Shown here piece by piece: positions 1-10,559 of a stretch of 64,000 nt of DNA. The stretch is from Daucus carota subsp. sativus (taxonomy: Eukaryota; Streptophyta; Magnoliopsida; Apiales; Apiaceae). A program made the translations under genes and the position numbers. The stretch lies in assembly GCF_001625215.2 (NCBI RefSeq), contig NC_030381.2, positions 3,001,131-3,065,130 on the forward strand. Direction: 5' to 3'. Position 1 is the first letter of the stretch, and the number at the start of each line of letters is the position of its first letter. The notes beneath the pieces are model-generated. The model worked only from the letters and a program-made list of their open reading frames with translations, searched no databases and was not told the DNA's origin.

Positions 1-266
1 ATGAGTAATCATATAATCAAACATTGTTTTGAATAAAGGAACTAATTGAAGAACTCTATGTTTCTCAACTTTCTTGAAATTATCAAGCATGCTTTACATT
101 TTTAAGAAGATATGTTGACAAATTTATTATATTCATGAAGTGAGTGTGTTCCATCACTGTCATCTACTACTTCCTGCACTTAAAACTTCCTTGCTCTTTT
201 CTCAGAGTCCCGAATCTTTGATTTTTAATCTGACCCTTGATTTCGAATCGATTTATCTTTGTTTAG

Positions 267-1101
267 GTTCATGTTTTGCCGAGAGAGATGCTTGGAAGAT
301 CGACTTTCGGGCTGTCAATGTGGTTGCTCAAGTGGTTTCCAGTCCGCCTAGTCGATGCTTTCTTGTTGATTGTTTGTAGAATTCTGCTCGGAGATACTTC
401 GAAGCTCGGCCTTGTCCGGCCCCGGATCGGACCTCTGGAGCTCAAGAGCTCTGCAGGGAAAACACCCGTGTTGGACGTCGGGACACTTGATAGGATTAAA
501 AAAGGTGACATCAAGGTACTCTACACCGTTTAATTTTATTTTATTTTGTCGTTTATTCGTGAGGTTAAGGATTCGAATCAAATGAGAATGTATCTGTGAT
601 TCATTTAAAATATATTTTGATTAGTATATAAATGATTGTTATTATTTAGGTAGTTCCCGGGATTAAGAGATTAACGCGACAAACAGTGGAGTTTGTGAAC
701 GGAGAAACAGAGGATTTCGATGCAATAATCTTAGCAACTGGTTATAAAAGCAATGTACCCTCGTGGCTGAAGGTAATTTATCAGATTTTTATCTGTCCGT
801 GATTTTCCTTTTCTTGATTTTGCGGAAATATGGCTAATTACAGTGCCTGAACATGAATTTTAGACTGAGTCCTGAGATTTTGTGCTATTGTTCCCAGGAG
901 AAGGGAATGTTTTCAGAGAAAGACGGGTTCCCTCGACAGCCATTTCCCAACGGCTGGAAAGGCGACAATGGACTATACGCGGTGGGGTTCACGAAACGTG
1001 GCCTCCTGGGGGCATCAATGGATGCTAGGCGAATTGCAGAGGATATCGAAGGGTGCTGGAAGGCGGAGGTCAAGAATCTGACGCCTTTGTCGCGGTCATA
1101 G
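267..1101 (+). CDS. YUC: YUCCA-family flavin monooxygenase, 3' part
   Basis: Three exons, 267-515, 650-772 and 898-1101 (stop TAG), give 191 C-terminal residues in one phase-0 frame with GT-AG introns. Segments such as [42 protein letters not shown] and [11 protein letters not shown] are the conserved C-terminal half of YUCCA enzymes, closest in my memory to the YUC2/YUC6 type. The family converts indole-3-pyruvate to indole-3-acetic acid using FAD and NADPH. The ATGY motif of flavin monooxygenases is present. The N-terminal FAD (GxGxxG) and NADPH sites lie to the left of the window, and bases 1-266 read as the preceding intron, ending in a pyrimidine-rich acceptor. Family assignment is firm; the exact YUC member is not. 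Confidence 0.93.
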
Positions 1102-4100
1102 TCACCCTAATCACACTATTTTTGTCTTGGAATAGTTAGTTAGGTAGTTGGCACATTTTAGTTTTTGATTGAAAGTACTAAACATGGCCTAGCTAGGAGG
1201 AATGGTTTTGTTGTGGTACATATACATATTGTTGGTACCAAGAAATTGCAGCAATTTCTTCATTGTGGGGGACCTGGGGTCGAAGTTCACGAGTCATAGT
1301 CAAAATCGGTCAGAGACCCTAATTTGTATATATTCCGCGTGAAATTTCTTCATTGTGGGGGATCTGGAGCTGAAGTTCACGAGTCATAGTCAAAATCGGT
1401 TTGAGACCCTGATTTGTATGTTTCGGGCCATAAATGTCTGGGGCACTCTAGACGCAAGGCTTGTTCGTCTATAGCCAGGGACCGGACCGGACGAGGGACC
1501 TCAGCTGCAAGATTGTACACAGTTGACACTTATTGCTGTTATTATGACAGGAGAGGTGGGGTTTTTGAGTAGGAGTGTTAGAGGTTTTTGGGGTTTGTAA
1601 TGGAAGTGACACTGAGATAGGAAATGATTTCTAATCAAAAGTTCATATATAAATGAATGATTATGAGGAGATTTGGTATCGAAATTGTATATGATCACTG
1701 GACCATTTATGAATTATGATCAGATCATTATGATTTCTTCTGTCAAGTAGTTAGTTTGAGTTATTATTCTCATTACAAGTAGCTTTTAGGACCACTGTGT
1801 ATCAATTCTGTGAAGCCAATATCAGTTGCTGTAAATGCACTGTAAAAATCAAGATTTGAACAATCTAGCAAAAGTTTCATCTGAACCAGCACAATGATTG
1901 GTGTTTATTAAAGGTTCCAAATTCGTCACCAAATTTCTCGAAATGAATCTCATGTCACAACTTTTGATCGACTATAGTCGATCTCTGAGTGACTGAGTGA
2001 ATCTCAGATATCGTAGATTCGTCCTGAAATGAATCTTATATATCACTTATTCTAGATTCGTTTTCGATATAAATCTCAAATATCACCTGTTCTGATCAAT
2101 CGTAAATCTATTAACGACAAACTCCTATTATGAGTCTATTAGTGACTAACTCCGTCATAATTAATATATATAATACACATAGAAACACATCAGTTTTGTA
2201 ACTTAAGTAGTGTTAGAACATTCCAAAAAAACCAGAAGGCCAATCAGCAGAAGATCTAGTGAATCTAGCTTTCTAGTTATAGGCTACTTGAAATATTCTC
2301 AAACAGAATCAAGTCTAGGGGAGGGGTATTATTCTAAATTCTAATGCAACTATGCAAGTGCTCATATAAATTAAGTTCTTTTCTTGACATAAATTAAAGT
2401 GATGAGTTGATGCTTGGAGTTGGGGTCAGTTTCCATGAGAGATTAGTGCACCTATGCACCACTAATTAAATTGTCACTAGATGCTGCTTAAAGTCCAGTA
2501 ATAAAGTATTTGTTATGAGTAATAAGCATGCAGCATGCTTTGATGCTGGTAATGTTAGATAAAATACAGGTAACTTGTGAGAATATACAGTTCTTTAATA
2601 TTATTATTAATGTAATTGGTAAATGATTATGTTTTAATGAGTCAAATTATCTTGTACTAATCCGAGTTCAGTAGTAAACTATTCAATTCATATAACACAT
2701 GGTCGTGGGATGAATATCCAGCAGCCAGTATTATAATATTTTTTTGACACGTTGATGTCTTTTCTGGAATCGAATCCGTGACATAATTTGATATCATTTT
2801 TTAAAATACAAGCGCTAACTAGTGCACCAAAATCAACTAGGGTGTTGAAAATAGCAGTGTAACAGTGAGCGCTACTATTCGAGTTAGGGAGACGCGGGAT
2901 ATCACACAATGACATGTAAACACATTTTTCTTGTCAATTAGCGGAAAAACTTATTTCTCTCATATAAGAATAAATTAAGACCCAAGACTTCGGAAAAAAA
3001 AAACATTGATACAAAAAGGTAAACTAATTATATGATAAAAGCAAAGTAAGCAACCAATAAGTAACAAAATTAGAGGAGGGTTCACAAAGTGAGAAGCACT
3101 ACATTAAACTACAAGTATAGTTGACTATTGCTTCTTCTTTTTTACCCAATATTAATATTTCCGGAAATGTCTTTAATCTGTCCTTGTTATAGCAATTTTG
3201 GTCAACCAGAATAATTAGTAAATATGAATTAACCATAATCAGTGATTTGACATGTTTAAAAAAGTTTAATACATTGGTGGGTCGGTCACCTGCGTGCCAC
3301 AAACACTAATCACCATTAAGAGTAATGGGAGTTAATTAATTCTCAATTTACGTAATTAATCATGCGGATTTGGACTACTATCAAAAGAATCATGTTATCA
3401 TGTTAGTTTGACATGGAGACTCATTTTGTTTGGAAGCAGAGGAAGCAAAATCATGTGGTAAAGTATATAAAGTTTGAAATTTGAAGTCAGTCTGGGAAAT
3501 TTTAAGTGTTTTTTTCAGGTGCATTTTGGTAGTCCTTGGGCTACATAGCTTGTTTAAAAATTCGTTATAAAAAAAAAAAATTATCTTAAAACAAGTCTTC
3601 AACCTATATCCTCTGACCAAAAAAAAAAGTTTCCGAACTACCCTTCTAATTATTTAGGCAGCTGGCGCAGAATACTATCATTAGTCCACAAAAAAGCAGT
3701 TGATATGAAAAATATAAAACGGAATGATACTGTATCACCTCTTTTATATATACAGGATCAAGTTGTACAAATGCTACTAACATACGTATGTCAGAGATTC
3801 AAATTTAATTATTTGATTGAATTAAAGTAATTTTACATTTAAATCACTCGAATAGAAGTATAATACAAGAAAATCGAATTAAACGTATAAATTTGTAACT
3901 AAGCTATAAAATAGATAAAATAACAGAAAATTAAGAATCATCCTCAAACCGGTCTCTGAAATCATATTAAGTACTATACGAGCATCCTATACCAAATTTA
4001 TACCGTATTGGCATCCTAAACTCAACAAAGGTATTCTGAATGTTTTTCTCAATTTTTTTCCATGTCGTCTAGGTGACAATGTTTAACTAATAATTTCATT

Positions 4101-4550
4101 CATATTAATAAAATGAGACTTTTTATACACATATAAATTACCTGATTAATATCAGTCATTCGTTTGTCACGTCTGAGAAAAAAATCAAAAAAAATAATAA
4201 TTTATGATACGGCCGCATATCTAAATTTTGTTAGGATCTACAACTATGGTGGCGCATCACCATAAATGAATCGAAAGCTTGTTGGCTTAATGACTTCCAA
4301 GTTGCAAGTGGCGGCGCTTTGCCCCAGCCGTTCATCCCACTACAACTATACACAATCTCGTCTTTTGTGTGCTTTCATGAAATTAATTATGACGTTTGCG
4401 ATATTAAAAACTTTTATTGAATAAATATTTATGATGTAACATATATTGATATTTATGTAATATTAGAGGACAAAAACCAAACTGTGCTGCTCAATCCTTA
4501 AACATGTTATTGAAGTGATAAAAAAACAGTGTGTTAAAGTACTAAATTGT
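1102..4550. other. Intergenic region between YUC 3' end and tRNA-Phe
   Basis: About 3.4 kb of AT-rich DNA without a recognisable coding exon on either strand. The first few hundred bases should contain the YUC 3' UTR. It holds a two-copy 90-bp tandem duplication near its left end. A slightly more GC-rich patch at about 4205-4370 stands out from its surroundings, but I cannot assign it to a gene. Short open frames here lack splice-compatible neighbours and known motifs. Confidence 0.7.
1253..1419. repeat. Two-copy tandem duplication, 90-bp period
   Basis: The block at 1253-1329 recurs at 1343-1419 with about six substitutions. Shared cores include TTCATTGTGGGGGA and GAAGTTCACGAGTCATAG. The spacing between copies is 90 bp. 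It lies about 150 bp beyond the YUC stop codon, so one copy may be in the 3' UTR. Copy divergence shows the duplication is not very recent. Function unknown. Confidence 0.85.
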
Positions 4551-4556
4551 AAAAAA
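4551..4556 (-). terminator. RNA polymerase III terminator of tRNA-Phe
   Basis: A run of six T on the minus strand starts four bases after the discriminator base of the tRNA. T runs of four or more directly after a tRNA gene are the usual Pol III stop signal. Confidence 0.8.
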
Positions 4557-4560
4557 TGTA

Positions 4561-4585
4561 TGCGGTGAAGGTGGATCGAACACCT

Positions 4586-4628
<43 letters not shown>

Positions 4629-4633
4629 CCCGC
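4561..4633 (-). tRNA. tRNA-Phe (GAA), nuclear cytosolic type
   Basis: The 73-nt minus-strand sequence folds as a full cloverleaf: acceptor GCGGGGA, D arm TAGCTCAGTTGGGAGAGC, anticodon stem-loop with loop CTGAAGA (anticodon GAA), variable loop AGGTC and T loop TTCGATC, discriminator A. There is no intron. Internal Pol III promoters are visible: the A box in the D arm and a B box around GTTCGATCC. Compared with the plant cytosolic tRNA-Phe I remember, the T stem is AGGTG/CACCT instead of GCGTG/CACGC, with both changed pairs compensated. It is not the plastid tRNA-Phe. It lies 272 bp past the CNX1 stop codon on the same strand, with its own T-run terminator. Confidence 0.96.
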
Positions 4634-4790
4634 ATGTTAGATATAAACGCTGTTTCCACAGGTATAGCAATATAGTAAATATTAAATGATCTGCTATTAA
4701 AGTTCAATTGGAAAACTGCCACAGGCCCACAAAGATCCAAGTACAGTGTCATACATAATATAACAGAGCCTCATTTGGCTTTTACATCAT

Positions 4791-4796
4791 TTTATT
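4791..4796 (-). promoter_or_regulatory. Candidate CNX1 polyadenylation signal
   Basis: AATAAA on the minus strand, 110 bp after the CNX1 stop codon and about 160 bp before the tRNA gene. It is the best candidate for the CNX1 3' end, but plant poly(A) signals are loose and no cleavage site can be read from sequence. Confidence 0.45.
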
Positions 4797-4905
4797 TTTT
4801 GATTTCAATGTCTATACAAGATGACGGATCATAATGGTCAGAGTTGTGTACAATGTATCAGGTCGGAATGTTCAGAATACAATGTTGGTTAATTCGAAAA
4901 TTGGT

Positions 4906-7900
4906 TCAATGAGAACATGAACAACCAGCCTCTTTGTCAACTGTAGAAGCCGACTTCAAACTTTGTTCCCATGTGTCTGTTGGTACAGCTTGTGCGTGAG
5001 GGACGTGACGAGGATGCTTCTCCCTCTTGTCCCCTTTAATCTGTTTCAAGGCATGCTTAAGGGCAGGCAACAAAGCTTCCATGCACTCAGCAACCGCATT
5101 AGGATTTCCTGGCATGTTGATTATCTAAAAAGGGACATATAAGTGAGATCAATAACAATGTTTTGGATTCAGAAATGTACATTTTGATCCATTATTTACA
5201 AGATTTAGCTCCGTCAGTTATGGCAAAAAAAGAAAGGAATGAAGTCATACACTACAGATCCTTCAGCTTGAATTAAAAAAATAAACTCTATTTATTAACA
5301 TAATCAGGTTTAGTCCTCTTATCATCTAGAAAATAACCATGTTTTGACTTGGCATTCTCCCTTACCAGTGTAGATCCTCGTATTCCAGCTGCAGAGCGTG
5401 AAAGCATTGCAAATGGTGTAACCTATTGAATTGATTGCAGATAATTTATTAAAAAACAGAGTTAAGAAAACAGGATCCAATGTGTGTTATTAGTGTGAAT
5501 ATGTACGTGTGTTTGTGCCCGCACCATTAAACAAAATTACAGTTAAACATGTACTGTACGCGAGCACACGTGCATCTCTATATATATTTGAAGCAAAGGA
5601 TGTAGATATAAGCATTGCACAAGAATATAGTACCTTCAGACTTTCTTGCATCATTACATAAAGAAGCCCAGGAGTCTCTTTCTCTATCAAATCTTTTGTT
5701 GCTTCGGGGGTAACATCTCTTGCGGTGAAACCAGTGCCACCTAACCATAACAGTTGTATAGTAAGGGGAACTGAAAACTAAATATTTATCTCAAAAGAAA
5801 CAAGATTCTTGAGTTGAAAAGCTAACCTAGTGTAATAATTAGATCAATTTTATCAACATCACTCCATTTTTGCAATATGTCCTTGATCCTAGGTATGTCA
5901 TCCGGAACCACAGATGTTGCAACAACTTTTGCCCCTCCTAATTTTTCTGAGGAAGAGTTTACAACAGAAACCGCCCTTGGACCACTGCAGAGTTGCAAAA
6001 CTTAATGAAATACAAGATTCATATGACATCATCACATAATGATGCCTAGAGTCTATAGTCAGCAATCAACTATTCAAATTTTACAGATGTAGTGCCACAA
6101 AATTAATAGAGAGAACTACCAAAGAGGACAGTTACAGAGTTCAATAAGAACATGAAGGGCGACAGATATTTTAAAACAACATAATACTTCATACACACCA
6201 GAAATCAAGTGTAGATGTGCAAATGTATTTTACAGCTTCTGCTCAATCCAGCTACTAATGTAATTCAGGATGAATTTCTAATATTTGTTGCAAAGGATTT
6301 AGTACTTCATGAGACACTCAGACATGGAGCAACATCAATATTGCAATTTTACTGTAGCATCAGCGAAGTGACCCATTTGGAATGACGATCCAAAGAGGTG
6401 TATCCCAATGCATTATCATCTTTGTGAACACCCTATCTACACTGTGAAGTGTGAACTTATTAGGTTCTGAATATACAGTTTAAAATCTCCAAGATATTTA
6501 ATAAACTTCCAAACATTTACCAGTTATTGCAGGAAAAGTTGAAGTTCAATATAACCTGTCAAGACTCAAGAATCATATATGGTGAGCTTATAAAGTAGTT
6601 AATATTTGTTGTGAAGAATTCGGTACTTCTATCTCCTACTCAGACAAGAAGCAATTTTAACTTCACAATTTGTTATAGCATCGGCAAAGTGACCCGTTTG
6701 GAATGATGATCCAAAAAGGTGTATCCAGATGCAGAAAAGTAAGAATCAAACCATTTTACTATAAAGATTTCATCAGTTATCATGTAGTTAATATATGTTG
6801 CGAAGGATTCAGTACTTCAATAACCTACTCTGGCATGGAACAATATCGACTTCACAATTTGTTATAGCATCGGCAAAGTGACCCATTTGGATTGATGATC
6901 CAGAAAGGTGTATCCGGATGCATATATTTTAGAACCAAACCATTTTACTGAAAACATCATACAAGTTGTTAGGCAGTTAATATTTGTTGCTAAGAATTCA
7001 GTACTTCTATGACCTACTGTGACATGGAGCGAAATCAACTTCACGATTTGTTATAGCAACAGCAAAGTGATCTATTTGGAATGCAGATCCAGAAGGGTGT
7101 AACCGGATGCATATATTTTAAAAGCAACCCAGTGTTTTTTTTTTGTAAACACTATATCAACTCCCACCGGTCAAAAGATAGGCCGATTTTATGGTTATGC
7201 ATTCCTTTCTTTTCTTTTTTTTATACAGATTTTGGCATCCAGGGACTCAGTAAATTATAAGATTTCTGGGATTTCATAAAGAACTTTTAGTATTGAGACA
7301 AGCTTGTGATTTCTATATGATTCACACACACTCTTCATACTAGCACAGACATCATTAGTTCTGGTTCTGGATTAAGCTTTTCTCCCCTTTAAAGATCCTT
7401 ATAGTAAACAAGTGCACAGAAAAACATACACAAATCAAGAGCACACTACAAACCTACATTAAAAAACCTACGTCCAGGCACTATATACTGTTTGTATCTC
7501 TGCATATATTAAGGTAGTAGAGAAACCAACGATAAAACAAAGGGGCTAAAATAAATTATGTAAAGTACCTTCTGTCAGGACCAGACCCTGATGAAACAGT
7601 ATCACTCACTGTTAGCACTGCCACTGTAAATTCAGAACCTTGAGATGCATTTCCATTCACTTGCGATACAACAGGTTGGGGAGCTTGATTTGAAACTGGT
7701 AAAGACCTCGAACTTCCTGCTAAGTCACTCAGATCAGAAATTATTATTGCTGTCACAGAGGTTCCAGCAGATATTAAACCCCCAGATGCCGGCATTTCCA
7801 ACAAGGCGTTGGCTGACTTCATACTTAAAAGTCGACTACTCATCTGATGTCCGGTGCTCTCAGCAACAAATCTGAAATCCATCAAAGTGGAAAATATCAT

Positions 7901-10523
7901 CTTTGCTACATTGAGATTCATATATCATCAACCTGAATAATCATGAAGATTGAAATTCTGAACAAATTAGGCCTTGAGGAAATTAATTAAATATAGACTG
8001 GAGACCCTTGGTAAACCTTCAAAAATTCAAAGCTCACCCTTGATTGCCTAAACCATCGGTAGTCTCCCATCTGACGATGGCACGATGAAATTCAGGACGG
8101 GCTGCATCTGTCTTAATGGAGTGCTTAATGCGAGCCAGTACTCTGTTCGAAGTACAAGAAAAGTCCAATATAACATATCAATAAATGCACTACTCCTTTT
8201 GATTAAATATAAAGGATAATATGAATATAATAAACTAACAGGTATAGATTGAGAAGTATGAATTAATTCTTTAAAACTTCAGCAACCTTAGTGGATAAGG
8301 GTTTTCCCAGCCAGCAACATAGCGAATAGATGGGACCACAAAGAGGTGGAAACAGACTAAACAGCTCACTGGATTTCCAGGCAAACCAAATGCTAGAATT
8401 TTATCAACTTTAGTGTTCTCCCCAGATTCTGCAACAATCTCCGCAAATGTGAAAGGCTTTCCTGGTTTCATGCAAACCTGGGGCAGAATATCATTATATG
8501 TTCCTAATCCTCTGGGTATGGTACATTCAATAAGCAGATTGTAAAAGATTGTGCAAACTTGTAGACTACAATGTATCCAAGACCTTGCTAGGAAAGATTT
8601 AATTCTGCGGCGAAGGCGGGTTAAGGGATATTGTTGCAAGCCATAACCAACCCCGGCATAGGCCACCCCAAAGATCGTAACTTTTATAATTATAAAAAAT
8701 ATTCAACCATACTAAATAAGTAATAAGAGGAAAGTATATAACAAAGGGGTACATCAAGTTTTAGATATTTTGCTATAAAAAAACCTCATTTTTATAATAT
8801 GAGGAAATATTACATCCATAAAATAATTTCCAAAATCCAAAACCCTGCATACCAGCTCATTTTCTTAATTAAACATAACTACACTACACTTCTATTTTAA
8901 AAAGAAAAAGCAAAACAGAATACAGTATGTTCAGGATGACGTACAGCCAAGATTGGTAATCACTTGTTACATGTTGTTCTTTACATATATATACACACAC
9001 TATCATAACTACCACAAAACTCTAATGGCCTGTTTGGGAGCCAAGATTTCATTTGAAATTCTGGATTTGATCAAATAACTTGTTTGGGAATTTGGATTTG
9101 AATTTGGATTTCTTTTGAAATCCACACATTCAAATATTAGTATAAATCTGAGAATTTGAAATGACAACTCAAATCCCGTCATTTGAAATCCATTATTTGA
9201 AATGAAATGCATGTTTCCAAACGGCCCCTAAAGATATTCTAATTTTTTATTCTGAAACTGCCATAATCCATCTGTTTTCTACCGACATGTTTTTAAGAAA
9301 AAGGCTATGGCAAGCCTACTCGTCTTTAGTTTTACATTGCCAATATTATAGGTATACTAGTACTAGCAAATGACTGTTAGGCTTAAACTGTAATCTGAGC
9401 ATGCAAGGCAATTCCATATTTAATGGAATCATAAAGTTGATTTTTCAACTAAATTTGTGTAAAGGGAGAAACACGAGGATTTGCAGGGAAGGGATCAATA
9501 AGTCAAAGGTAACATAAAGAAACAAAGAAAGAAAAGCCACTGGTTTACCTTGTCAAAATGAACTTTCCCCTTCTTTTCAAGCAAAGGCTTGATATAGTCT
9601 CTGTCCCCCATTGAAACTCCTCCAGATGTCATTAAAATATGAATCCCAGAAGAGAAAGCACGATCTAAAATTCTCTTAGTCTCTTCTTCATCATCAGGAG
9701 CTATACCAAGGTCCAAAACTTTGCAGTGATGCTGTGTCGCAGCAGCCAGCATCATAGCACGGTTGGAGTCCCTTATCTGAGCATAACAATTAACTTGATA
9801 GTAAAATTGCAGATATAGAATGCAGACACTTAGTGCAGCTACAAAGTTCAAAAACTTTAAAATACATGGAACATGAATGGATGATAATTAATAACGTATG
9901 CAAACATGAATCTGAAACTTTTAATTATCATCAGAATCTGTGTTAAAAAAATATATGTTCAATTAGATTCAGGGTAACAAACTATACATAAAAAAAAGAC
10001 CAAAAAATGATATATTAGCCCTTACATAAGAAATTGACCAACAGAAGCAGATAAGAGAACATATTCTATGACACAGACATAGTCGCCTAGTTCTCAAAGA
10101 GAGCCTCAGGAGGCGATGACTAAAGCATCAGCCTAAGAAGCAAAAGTGATATTTTTATTGAGTTTAAAGCTTGAAACCTTATGGAGTTCTTAAAGCAATG
10201 GCTCACAAATATTTAACAAATTTCACATTAAATGCATCCTAGCTTGAAGCTCGGTTTTTAAATTAAAAAAAGGATGGGAGAAAAACGAAATTGACATCTT
10301 TAACATTAACTGGTAAAAAGATGCCAAAGTAAATAAACCTCCAAACCCTTATAAAAAAATTGCCTAATTAAGAACCTCTTCTGACCCAAAAAAAACATAA
10401 AGATTACTAACTAATGCAAATGCACTTATTAATGGAGTATATGCCACTTGACCTTCTTCACTGAAACTCTGCTGACATTTCAGATATTTACTTTGAACCG
10501 TATAACAATACATATATTATATA

Positions 10524-10559
<36 letters not shown>

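Noticed and set aside
4561..4633. Plastid or mitochondrial DNA insertion carrying tRNA-Phe
   Set aside because: The sequence matches the nuclear cytosolic tRNA-Phe (GCGGGGATAGCTCAGTTGGG), not the plastid form, and the flanks are not organellar.
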